Positions 7,750 through 13,953 of a DNA stretch of 15,251 nt are shown piece by piece. The position numbers were made by a program, and so were the translations under genes. This DNA comes from Chloroflexota bacterium. GTDB taxonomy: Bacteria; Chloroflexota; Dehalococcoidia; SZUA-161. The notes below the pieces were generated by a model, which did not search any database, had not been told where the DNA came from, and was given only the letters and a program-made list of their open reading frames with translations. The stretch spans positions 1-15,251 of the forward strand of contig QIGA01000186.1 of NCBI GenBank assembly GCA_003229915.1, given 5' to 3'. Within the stretch, counting starts at the first letter, position 1; the number at the start of each line of letters is the position of its first letter.

Positions 7750-8321
7750 TAGCCCTCCTTCTTCAAGTCTGTGCTCTCTTTCAACGTCTCCTCGATAAGC
7801 TGCCGATGGGTTTCCTTGTCCAGAGCCCTGTTGATCACCTTTTCCGCGGCTTGAATAGCTACGTCAACGAACTCTCTGCGCAACTGGGCAATAGACTCTT
7901 CGTTCTCTGCCTTGATTTCGCTCCGTGCTCTGGCGACAATAGCCTCGGCGTCTTGCTTGGCCTGCTGGCGCGCCTCTTCCTTAAGGCGTTCCCCGATCTG
8001 TTCTGCCTGAGCTACCAGACCCTGCCCCTGCCTGCGCGCCTCCGCCAATTGCTCTTGCACCATCTTCTCGGTCTTAGCAGTCTGTTCTTTAATATACTCG
8101 GCCTGATCCATGCTTTCCTTGATCCGTTGAGACCGGTTGTTGAGCATCCTTGTAATCGGCCTGTAGGCGAAAAACAGGAGCAAACCCAGTAGTATGCCGA
8201 ATGCTATGAACTGCCCAAGCAGGCCACGCCAGTTTATGCCCAGCTCTTGGGCTGCGCCACAACTGCTGAGCAGCAGCGTTAGCAGCATGATGGTTATGGC
8301 AAGGCCAACACGGTACCTCAT
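7749..8321 (-). CDS. atpF: ATP synthase Fo b subunit with N-terminal lipoprotein signal
   Basis: The peripheral-stalk subunit, 190 residues from ATG 8321. I chose this start because AAAGGGAG lies at normal distance, whereas a TTG 11 codons upstream has no such site. Residues 1-20 are a short basic tip plus a hydrophobic run ending in LLSSC, a good lipobox with the lipidated Cys at 21. A second membrane helix follows (about 33-55, INWRGLLGQFIAFGILL...FFAYRPI), the usual b anchor. The rest is a long charged coiled coil rich in Ala, Gln, Glu and Arg. The signal-peptide-like extension is unusual for this subunit; lipoprotein-type b subunits are known from mycoplasmas. It ends overlapping atpH by one base. 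Confidence 0.93.
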   Translation of the reverse strand: MRYRVGLAITIMLLTLLLSSCGAAQELGINWRGLLGQFIAFGILLGLLLFFAYRPITRMLNNRSQRIKESMDQAEYIKEQTAKTEKMVQEQLAEARRQGQGLVAQAEQIGERLKEEARQQAKQDAEAIVARARSEIKAENEESIAQLRREFVDVAIQAAEKVINRALDKETHRQLIEETLKESTDLKKEG

Positions 8322-8363
8322 TGTGCAACTCCCTTTGTTTAGCTCGGGAAACAATCGCTTATA

Positions 8364-8384
8364 CTGCGACTGTCCCGGTCGCAG
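8364..8384 (-). other. Stem-loop in the leader of atpF
   Basis: CTGCGAC and GTCGCAG make a perfect 7-base stem around a 7-base loop, about 43 bases upstream of the atpF start and after the 38-aa ORF. It may act as an mRNA-stability or processing element that lets the c subunit be made in excess over b. No T-run follows it on the transcribed strand, so it is not a classical terminator. Confidence 0.5.
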
Positions 8385-8390
8385 GGGCAG

Positions 8391-8405
8391 AATTGAGCGT
8401 CAATT
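8391..8405 (-). repeat. AATTGA-GCG-TCAATT inverted repeat downstream of the 38-aa ORF
   Basis: A perfect 6-base inverted repeat with a 3-base centre, 9 bases after the stop of the 38-aa ORF and next to the stem-loop at 8364-8384. It may form a tandem hairpin with its neighbour in the mRNA. It could be chance, but two perfect stems within about 40 bases of the only sizeable gap in the atp operon is notable. Confidence 0.4.
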
Positions 8406-8413
8406 GGCGGTAG

Positions 8414-8530
8414 TTAGCTACCCCCGATGATGAGAACAGCGCCCAAGATGATCCCTGCGATGACAACTCCAATGATAAGCACCGTTGACGCCATTATTGC
8501 AATAAATGGAGGTAGGCCTTCGTCTTGCAT
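8414..8530 (-). CDS. Small single-span membrane protein between atpE and atpF (38 aa)
   Basis: A 38-residue open frame, not a family I recognise. It starts at ATG 8530, seven bases after AAAGGAGG (8538-8545), one of the best ribosome sites in the window, and stops at TAA 8414-8416. The product has a short acidic N-terminus (MQDEGLPP), then one strongly hydrophobic run (about residues 9-36) rich in Ile, Val, Ala and Gly with small-residue spacing that would suit helix packing, ending GGS. It begins 26 bases after the atpE stop, so it belongs to the atp transcript. It has no carboxylate in the membrane, so it is not a second c subunit. Candidate roles are an Fo accessory or assembly peptide; that is inference. 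Confidence 0.72.
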   Translation of the reverse strand: MQDEGLPPFIAIMASTVLIIGVVIAGIILGAVLIIGGS

Positions 8531-8556
8531 AACAATGCCTCCTTTGATCTCCTAGC

Positions 8557-8784
8557 CTAAAGCATCGCAAGGATGATGGCTACGATCAGAGCGTAAATTC
8601 CTATGGCCTCTGCGAAGGCGATGGCAAGGATCATGTTGGTCATGATCGGGCCTCTGGCCTCAGGATTGCGTCCAAGGGCCTGCATGGCCCCATAGCCCAA
8701 AATACCGATTCCGACCCCTGGCCCCAGGGCACCCAGCCCCATAGCCAGTCCCGCCCCCAGCATCCTCATAGCTTCAGCGTCCAT
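8557..8784 (-). CDS. atpE: ATP synthase Fo c subunit (proteolipid), proton-type
   Basis: The 75-residue subunit that forms the rotor ring, two membrane helices joined by a polar loop. Seen: the glycine-rich first helix (GLGALGPGVGIGILGYGA, 16-33), the loop RNPEARG (39-45) that contacts gamma/epsilon, and the second helix with the ion-binding Glu (E59, in AFAEAIGIY). Na+-type rings usually have Gln in helix 1 and Ser/Thr after the Glu; here these are Ile26 and Ala60, so proton translocation is expected. AAGGAGG precedes ATG 8784. It sits between atpB and the 38-aa ORF. Confidence 0.97.
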   Translation of the reverse strand: MDAEAMRMLGAGLAMGLGALGPGVGIGILGYGAMQALGRNPEARGPIMTNMILAIAFAEAIGIYALIVAIILAML

Positions 8785-8806
8785 CTGTTAACCTCCTTCG
8801 GGGTTC

Positions 8807-9793
8807 TTACTCAGGCTCCTGTTCGTGAGGGGTTACTGCCAAAGTCGCAAAAACGAGGGTTAATCCAGCGAAAATGAGCGCCTGGATTGCGCCCAAGAGC
8901 GCCTCCAGTCCGTAGAAGGGCACCGCAATCAACCAGGGGACGAGAAACGCCATCATCAGTAGCAATACTTCACCCGCAGTCATATTGCCGAAAAGACGGA
9001 AGGTGAAGCTGATAATGCGCACAAACTCACTCAGCAGTTCCAGGCCGCCCACGAAGACATCGATGCCACCATAGAAGATCCCGCTCAGTGCGGATTTGAC
9101 GCGGCCTCTTACAAGCAGGCCGAGCGCGCCGATTAGTTGTCCGTATCTGAAGAACTTGGCTGCATAGTGGCGGGCCCCGATTGCCGTGACCCCCCAGTAT
9201 TCCACGGCGAGGAACGATACTAATGCCAGCATGAGAGGCACATTGATATCAGTATTGGCTGGCCGGAACAGCGCTGTTTTCACTATAAATCCATCGTATT
9301 CTGGGAATACCGAGCCCGCTATCGAGCTCAAGAGGTTTCCGGAAGTTCCAGGTTCCCCCCAGCCAATGGCATTGAATATGGGCAGGAGTCCCAGCCAGGC
9401 ATTCGTGACAACGTATAGGAAGATAGTCGCAATGACGGGAAGGAACCTGCGCGCGTTTTCTTTGCCTGCCACCCCTTCGAAGAAGTTGAGCAATGTTTCC
9501 ACGATTGCCTCAACAAGGTTCTGCAAGCCTGTAGGAACCAGCTTCATCTTGCGTGTGCCGAAGTAGAAAAGGCCTGCAAGGACCAAGATGCTCATAAACG
9601 AGGCAATGAGTGTATTTGTGAAATAGATTGGGCCCAGTTGGAAGAAGGGTTCTGGCCCCACACCACCGCCGTAGTTGGCCGAAAGCTCAATACCTGGTTG
9701 AGGGACAGGAAAGAAAAGAGCCCCAATTAACATTAAAGCAAGAGCAAGGACTATCACAATTAACACCTTGCTCTTGCGTCCTAGATTCGGCAC
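8807..9793 (-). CDS. atpB: ATP synthase Fo a subunit
   Basis: A 328-residue membrane stator subunit that forms the half-channels facing the c ring. Seen: an N-terminal membrane segment (about 9-30), a periplasmic stretch, PTGLQNLVEAIVE (87-99), NTDINVPLMLAL (180-191), the essential Arg in ISFTFRLFGN (R266), and the Gln-bearing last helix GAIQALIFAGLTLVF (301-315). The tail is short and acidic. It is longer than the E. coli protein, mainly from the N-terminal extension and the loop at about 142-180. Start is GTG 9793, with AAGGG somewhat far upstream, so the start is less certain than the call. Confidence 0.95.
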   Translation of the reverse strand: MPNLGRKSKVLIVIVLALALMLIGALFFPVPQPGIELSANYGGGVGPEPFFQLGPIYFTNTLIASFMSILVLAGLFYFGTRKMKLVPTGLQNLVEAIVETLLNFFEGVAGKENARRFLPVIATIFLYVVTNAWLGLLPIFNAIGWGEPGTSGNLLSSIAGSVFPEYDGFIVKTALFRPANTDINVPLMLALVSFLAVEYWGVTAIGARHYAAKFFRYGQLIGALGLLVRGRVKSALSGIFYGGIDVFVGGLELLSEFVRIISFTFRLFGNMTAGEVLLLMMAFLVPWLIAVPFYGLEALLGAIQALIFAGLTLVFATLAVTPHEQEPE

Positions 9794-9818
9794 TAGTTCT
9801 ATTTCCCTTAGCCCTGTC

Positions 9819-10037
9819 TTAGTTCTCAGACGTTATTGCTTTGAGCATACGGTAGGTACCGTAAAAGGCGACTATCAGACCCAGCAGCAAGCCGACCACC
9901 ATGAGTATAACCTCGCTGCTGCCACCACCCAGCTTCTGCCCTATCCAGCGTCCTCCCAGCGCCCCCAGGAGTATGCATAGGGCGATATACCACCCGATTC
10001 CGACCAACCTGAATACTGCCGCCCATCTACTCCCCAT
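9819..10037 (-). CDS. AtpZ/AtpI-family ATP synthase accessory protein
   Basis: A 72-residue protein with two membrane segments (about 10-28 and 40-60) separated by the family pattern GGRWIGQKLGGGS, typical of the small AtpZ/AtpI proteins encoded first in atp operons. Related proteins assist c-ring assembly or Mg2+ supply; the exact role varies. I chose ATG 10037. A TTG at 10076 opens the frame earlier, but it lies between the -35 and -10 boxes of the operon promoter and so would not be on the mRNA. The ribosome site for ATG 10037 is weak (AGGG very close to the start), and the transcript leader would be only about 19 bases. Confidence 0.82.
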   Translation of the reverse strand: MGSRWAAVFRLVGIGWYIALCILLGALGGRWIGQKLGGGSSEVILMVVGLLLGLIVAFYGTYRMLKAITSEN

Positions 10038-10041
10038 AACC

Positions 10042-10059
10042 CTGTGAATTGTATCACAG
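10042..10059 (-). promoter_or_regulatory. CRP/FNR-like palindromic operator at the atp transcription start
   Basis: CTGTGA-TACAAT-TCACAG is a perfect 6+6 palindrome that contains the exact CRP half-site pair TGTGA-N6-TCACA. It lies between the -10 box (10063-10068) and the atpZ/I start codon, centred about +6 relative to the expected transcription start near 10056. That placement would suit repression by a CRP/FNR-family regulator. It could also fold as a small hairpin in the mRNA leader. Confidence 0.55.
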
Positions 10060-10062
10060 CTT

Positions 10063-10092
10063 AATATAGCACACAATAAACGCAGTGGTCAA
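10063..10092 (-). promoter_or_regulatory. Sigma70-type promoter of the ATP synthase operon
   Basis: On the minus strand TTGACC (10087-10092) and TATATT (10063-10068) are separated by 18 bases, and TG precedes the -10 box by one base (extended -10). An A-run lies upstream (complement of 10114-10122). Transcription would start near 10056, just ahead of the atpZ/I ATG at 10037. It is the only strong promoter match I found ahead of the atp genes. Confidence 0.65.
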
Positions 10093-10303
10093 CCCTTTTC
10101 AAGCCCCATTGTGATTTTTTTTACAAACTGTTTCTGTGCGCTAGGGGCTCCGTTTGCGTCAGCCATCGGCAGATTTCGGGTAGATTGAAGCATCTCCTCC
10201 AATCACTGTTCTCCGTTTGCTCCCGTATCAACCACGAGTAAGCAGAAGCTGTTGATTCGTCCTGTCTGGGTTCGCCTGGCAATTCCCCCGAAGGTCGCCT
10301 GAA
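10093..10303. other. Intergenic gap between the HDAC-like gene and the atp promoter
   Basis: No gene is visible. A long T/A run is at 10114-10122. A 7-base inverted repeat, GCCTGGC (10274-10280) with GCCAGGC (10311-10317, inside the HDAC-like C-terminal codons), spans a 30-base loop and could help end that transcript. There is no T-run after it, so a terminator call is weak. Confidence 0.4.
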
Positions 10304-11125
10304 TCATTCCGCCAGGCAGTTTATTATCCTGGGGATACAGTGGCGCGCAATGTCTCGCCTGCTGCCTCCGCAGAGTATAGCCACCATTTTTCCCCGACAG
10401 GCGTTGTCTGCGACCTGACTTACGATTCTGGCTATCTCAGCGTGGCAGTCAATGGACAGCCCCTTACTGCCATAATCACCGCTGGTAGCATCGTAGCCGA
10501 ACTCCCAGAATATTATCTCTGGCTTGAATTGAGCAATCCGAGGAGTGCATTCAGCCTCCAATATCGAGAGGTATTCCTCGTCGGATATTGAGTAGGGGAT
10601 TGCTATGTCCACATTGGTACCGTCGTCCCGGTTTTGGCTGCAAAGGCAGACATGGAGGACATCTTCGTCATCTTGGAATATGTCCCTGGTGCCATCACCG
10701 TGATGGGAGTCTGTGTCGAGGATGGCGAATCTTTTCGCTCCAAACTTGTGTCTCAGGTTCTCTATGGCCAATGCGGCCCCGTTGAAGTGGCAGCCCCCGC
10801 CAAAATAGTCTCTGCCGGCATGATGATCGCCAGTACCCGTGAAGACAAAGGCGTTGTCTATCTCGTTGCGCCAGATTCTCTCCGCAGCCTGTACTGTGCC
10901 ACCCGTTGAATACAGGGCCGTCTCGTAATACGGTGTTTGCCTCACACCTTCTATCATCCGGGAGGAATGAACCTTCAGCAGCAGGTCTTCCGGCGTGGGT
11001 GTCAACTCGTAGAAAGCTTCGTGGAAGCTGATGTTGGGTCTATTTAATATGCCTTCCAGCTCTTGCGGGAAATCGCTCAGCCTCTCTCCGATGAGATAAA
11101 GGAAGGATATCCCTGTTCTCTTCAA
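10304..11125 (-). CDS. Histone deacetylase-superfamily protein (acetyl amidohydrolase fold), catalytic Tyr position replaced
   Basis: A 273-residue single-domain protein of the arginase/HDAC fold; bacterial members remove acetyl groups from small amides or proteins. Seen: the tandem His of GDHHAGRDYFGG (H101, H102), GGGCHFNGAALA (109-120), the zinc and charge-relay residues in LDTDSHHGDGT (D139 and H141 as ligands), and the third ligand in FGYDATSGD (D212). The motif that usually reads GGY, supplying the transition-state Tyr, reads CGGS (S255). Either the chemistry is altered or another residue substitutes. Start is TTG 11125, supported by AAAGGAG (11130-11136); it overlaps the stop of the 50-aa ORF (TTGA). 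Shorter than many family members (often 300-370). Confidence 0.85.
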   Translation of the reverse strand: MKRTGISFLYLIGERLSDFPQELEGILNRPNISFHEAFYELTPTPEDLLLKVHSSRMIEGVRQTPYYETALYSTGGTVQAAERIWRNEIDNAFVFTGTGDHHAGRDYFGGGCHFNGAALAIENLRHKFGAKRFAILDTDSHHGDGTRDIFQDDEDVLHVCLCSQNRDDGTNVDIAIPYSISDEEYLSILEAECTPRIAQFKPEIIFWEFGYDATSGDYGSKGLSIDCHAEIARIVSQVADNACRGKMVAILCGGSRRDIARHCIPRIINCLAE

Positions 11126-11274
11126 CGGGCTCCTTTCCTACGCACCTGCTTCGCTCTCTTGATGATGGCATCCTTGTACGCCCGGACAAAGCTGCGCCCA
11201 TGCTGGAGTATCCTCTCCCTTCTCTTCTGTATCCTCTCCTCGCGGCGTTCCTGTCTGGTCTCTTTGTTTTCCAA
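11122..11274 (-). CDS. Small, very basic helical protein (50 aa), unknown
   Basis: I do not recognise this protein. It opens at TTG 11274, with GAGG nine bases upstream and an in-frame stop just before. It ends at TGA 11122-11124, interlocked with the TTG start of the HDAC-like gene. The product is almost all charged helix: ETRQERREERIQKRRERI followed by SFVRAYKDAIIKRAKQVRRK, with about 40% Arg plus Lys. It could bind nucleic acid, or the segment could serve as an upstream ORF that couples translation of the HDAC-like gene. It starts 25 bases after the uvrB stop. A longer GTG frame on the same strand (11040-11279) overlaps it and looks like a shadow. Confidence 0.6.
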   Translation of the reverse strand: MENKETRQERREERIQKRRERILQHGRSFVRAYKDAIIKRAKQVRRKGAR

Positions 11275-11299
11275 GACACCTGTCCTCTATCTCACTGGG

Positions 11300-13270
11300 C
11301 TATACCAGGGATTTTCTCAAGTCAATGATCTGGTCTCTGAGAAGAGCCGCCTTCTCGTACTCAAGATTCCTGGATGCGGTCTTCATTTGTGACTCCAGAT
11401 TCTTGATGAGTCGTGCGATCTCGTCTTTGGGTATGGCGGCGTCTATGGTATACGGAGCGCGGGTCTCGGCGACTGCCTTAAGCTGGTCGGTGATGCCCCT
11501 GATCGCTTTCCTGATGCCCTGTGGGGTGATGCCGTGCTCCTGATTGTAGGCCACCTGGATGTCGCGGCGGCGGTTGGTTTCGTCTATGGCGCGCCGCATG
11601 GACTCAGTCATGGTATCGGCATACATTATCACACGCCCCTCGATGTGGCGAGAGGCGCGGCCCATAGTCTGAATGAGCGCGCCCTCTGATCTGAGGAAGC
11701 CTTCCTTATCGGCATCGAGTATAGCGACCAGGCTCACCTCAGGAAGGTCTAAGCCTTCGCGCAGGAGGTTAATACCCACGACAACGTCGTAGACGCCGAG
11801 GCGGAGGTCACGCAGGATTTCTACTCGCTCCAGGGTATCGATCTCCGAGTGCAGGTAGTGGGTCTTAATCCCCATTTCCCTGAGATAATCGGCAAGCTGC
11901 TCGGCCATCCTCTTGGTCAGTGTGGTAACCAGGCATCGCTCGCCGCGGTCGGTGCGGGCCTTGATTTGGTCAAAGAGATCATCGATCTGCCCCTGGGTGG
12001 GCTTGATCTCGACAGTGGGATCGAGGAGCCCGGTGGGACGCACGACCTGTTCCACCACGTGGACGCTGTGCTCGTATTCATAAGGTCCCGGCGTAGCCGA
12101 AACGTAGACGGCTTGATTGATCAGGCTCTGGAACTCATCGAAATTCAGTGGCCTGTTATCCAGTGCCGAGGGAAGGCGGAAGCCGTACTCCACAAGTGTC
12201 TCCTTGCGGGAGCGGTCGCCATGATACATACCTCTGATCTGGGGGAGGCTCATGTGAGATTCATCGATGAAGAGCAGGAAATCGTCGGGGAAGTAGTCCA
12301 GAAGCGTCCACGGTCGGCTCCCCGCTGAGCGGCGTGCGAGATGGCGAGAGTAGTTCTCGACTGAGGTGCAGTAGCCGATTTCGCGCAGCATTTCGATGTC
12401 GTAGTTAGTGCGCGCCTCCAGCCTTTGGGCCTCCAGTAGCTTCCCCTGGCTCTTGAATTCGGCGACTCTTTCCGCAAGCTCTATCTCTATGTCGGCTATG
12501 GCGGCAATAAGCTTGTCGTAGGAGGTCACGAAGTGCTTGGCGGGATATATCTCTATCCGTTCCCGCTCTGCGAGGAGCTCACCGGTCAGTGGGTCGATCT
12601 CCAGAATGCGCTCGATCTCATCGCCCCAGAACTGAATGCGCAACGCCAATTCCTCGTAGGAGGGCTGTATTTCGAGGGTATCGCCTCGAATGCGGAAGCG
12701 TCCGCGGCTGAAGTCCATGTCGTTCCGCTCGTATTGCATGTCCACCAACTGGCGGGCGAGACGGTCTCTGTTCTTTTTCTCGCCCTTTGAGATGCTCACC
12801 ACGAAGCCGTAGTACTCGGATGGGTCTCCCAAGCCGTAGATGCAGGAGACGGACGCCACGATGACGACGTCGCGTCTGGTGAGAAGGGAGCGGGTTGCTG
12901 AGTGCCTCAGCTTGTCGATTTCGTCATTTATATTGATTTCTTTCTCGATGTAGATGTCGGTGCGGGGGATATAGGCTTCGGGCTGGTAGTAGTCGTAATA
13001 GCTGACGAAGTACTCCACGGCGTTTTCAGGGAAGAAATCACTGAACTCAGAGCAGAGCTGTGCGGCCAGGGTCTTGTTGTGGGCGATAACCAGAGTGGGA
13101 CGCTGCACCCGCTCGATGACGTTGGCCATGGTGAAGGTCTTGCCGCTGCCGGTGACGCCGAGGAGGGTCTGTTCCCTATTGCCCTCCTCAAGCCCCCCGA
13201 CGAGCTTCTCCACCGCCTGGGGCTGGTCGCCGGTTAGTCCAAAGTCGCAGAATATTTTGAACGGTGGCAT
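11300..13270 (-). CDS. uvrB: UvrABC excinuclease subunit B
   Basis: The 656-residue damage-verifying helicase-like subunit of nucleotide excision repair, acting with UvrA and UvrC. Seen: Walker A GVTGSGKT (38-45), the beta-hairpin region YYDYYQPEAYIP and SVSCIYGLG (91-148), Walker B DESH (336-339), SATPGPYE (391-398), the helicase C-terminal motifs NLLREGLDLPEVSLV and DADKEGFLRS (501-528), QTMGRASRH (534-542, usually QTIGRAARN), and the C-terminal UVR helical hairpin (about 618-653) that binds UvrC. Full length. ATG 13270 has AAGG about nine bases upstream. It is followed closely by the 50-aa ORF and HDAC-like gene. Confidence 0.97.
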   Translation of the reverse strand: MPPFKIFCDFGLTGDQPQAVEKLVGGLEEGNREQTLLGVTGSGKTFTMANVIERVQRPTLVIAHNKTLAAQLCSEFSDFFPENAVEYFVSYYDYYQPEAYIPRTDIYIEKEININDEIDKLRHSATRSLLTRRDVVIVASVSCIYGLGDPSEYYGFVVSISKGEKKNRDRLARQLVDMQYERNDMDFSRGRFRIRGDTLEIQPSYEELALRIQFWGDEIERILEIDPLTGELLAERERIEIYPAKHFVTSYDKLIAAIADIEIELAERVAEFKSQGKLLEAQRLEARTNYDIEMLREIGYCTSVENYSRHLARRSAGSRPWTLLDYFPDDFLLFIDESHMSLPQIRGMYHGDRSRKETLVEYGFRLPSALDNRPLNFDEFQSLINQAVYVSATPGPYEYEHSVHVVEQVVRPTGLLDPTVEIKPTQGQIDDLFDQIKARTDRGERCLVTTLTKRMAEQLADYLREMGIKTHYLHSEIDTLERVEILRDLRLGVYDVVVGINLLREGLDLPEVSLVAILDADKEGFLRSEGALIQTMGRASRHIEGRVIMYADTMTESMRRAIDETNRRRDIQVAYNQEHGITPQGIRKAIRGITDQLKAVAETRAPYTIDAAIPKDEIARLIKNLESQMKTASRNLEYEKAALLRDQIIDLRKSLV

Positions 13271-13291
13271 AATCCAGGACCTTAGTAGTGA

Positions 13292-13320
13292 GCTAGAATT
13301 CCCTACAGTGGTTTTGCCAA
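13292..13320 (-). promoter_or_regulatory. Possible promoter of uvrB
   Basis: TTGGCA (13315-13320) and a weak -10 TCTAGC (13292-13297) are separated by 17 bases in the 99-base gap between the endonuclease stop and the uvrB start. The -35 match is good, the -10 match poor. No clear SOS-type palindrome is visible. Confidence 0.3.
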
Positions 13321-13369
13321 GTTTCTGTTGAGGAATCTATGAGGCTTTCTCTTGATGGCACGAGTCTGC

Positions 13370-13939
13370 CTACGCATCTATGCCAAATATGAGAACTGGT
13401 ATGTCAATATTAGATATTCCTCTATTCTCCAAATCCCAAACGAACTGCTCAAAGTACGACACACCCGTAGACATTTCATCGGCGAACTGCTTTATTGGAA
13501 CAACTTCGATCCCCGCATCAATGTAGCCCATCTTATTGAATATAGTCATCTTTGCGCAGACATTGTAGACCATAAAAGCGTATTTGCCGAATTGTACTTC
13601 AACTCCTAAGCCTTCCTTGACAAAGTCCATCTCACGGAAAGCGCCACCTTTCATCCTCTTTGGTTCATAGTTCTTAGTGTAGAAGTGTGTAGGGTAATCA
13701 CATTTCACCTTCACATTTTGCCATTGCCTGCTGAAGAATTCGTTCTTGAATTCCCTATTCAGTGATTTGGGATTAAAGAGCATCCTCCCAGGCATAGTCT
13801 TTTCCTTGCTCTTCTTCGTCTTGTGTTGGTTTGCATCTACCGCTGAAATAATCTCTTCTATTTCACCCAGTAAGTGTTTGTATTTCCCCTTGATAAATTT
13901 CCCACCTCTGTTAAACGAATACACTCCAGCAATAATCAT
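13370..13939 (-). CDS. Type II restriction endonuclease, BglII/BstYI-like
   Basis: A 189-residue protein that resembles the BglII/BstYI family, which cuts GATC-centred sites (AGATCT or RGATCY). Seen: the catalytic cluster D105-x8-E114-x-Q116 in MDFVKEGLGVEVQFGKYAF, the same spacing as Asp84, Glu93 and Gln95 of BglII; a TKKSKEKTMPGRMLFNPKSLN stretch (41-61) similar to BstYI; and the C-terminal IDAGIEVVPIKQFADEMSTGVSYFE, which also resembles BstYI. The specificity cannot be read with certainty. Start ATG 13939 has GGAG about 7-8 bases upstream. It lies 14 bases after the methyltransferase stop, which fits a protective-methylase-first operon. Confidence 0.85.
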   Translation of the reverse strand: MIIAGVYSFNRGGKFIKGKYKHLLGEIEEIISAVDANQHKTKKSKEKTMPGRMLFNPKSLNREFKNEFFSRQWQNVKVKCDYPTHFYTKNYEPKRMKGGAFREMDFVKEGLGVEVQFGKYAFMVYNVCAKMTIFNKMGYIDAGIEVVPIKQFADEMSTGVSYFEQFVWDLENRGISNIDIPVLIFGIDA

Positions 13940-13953
13940 TCAGCTTCTCCTGT

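Noticed and set aside
8322..8354. TTG start for a longer AtpF
   Set aside because: ATG 8321 has a well-placed AAAGGGAG and begins a clean lipoprotein signal; the TTG adds polar residues without a ribosome site.
10038..10076. TTG start for a longer AtpZ/I protein
   Set aside because: The codon lies between the -35 and -10 boxes of the predicted promoter, so it would not be transcribed from it.
10114..10122. T-run as a terminator
   Set aside because: No stem precedes it on either strand; more likely an AT-rich upstream element of the atp promoter.
11040..11279. 79-codon GTG frame on the minus strand between uvrB and the HDAC-like gene
   Set aside because: It runs into the HDAC-like coding region and has a low-complexity Arg/Ser composition; the overlapping 50-codon frame has better junctions.
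11849..12328. 159-codon plus-strand frame inside uvrB
   Set aside because: Antisense to conserved UvrB helicase motifs; explained by codon bias.
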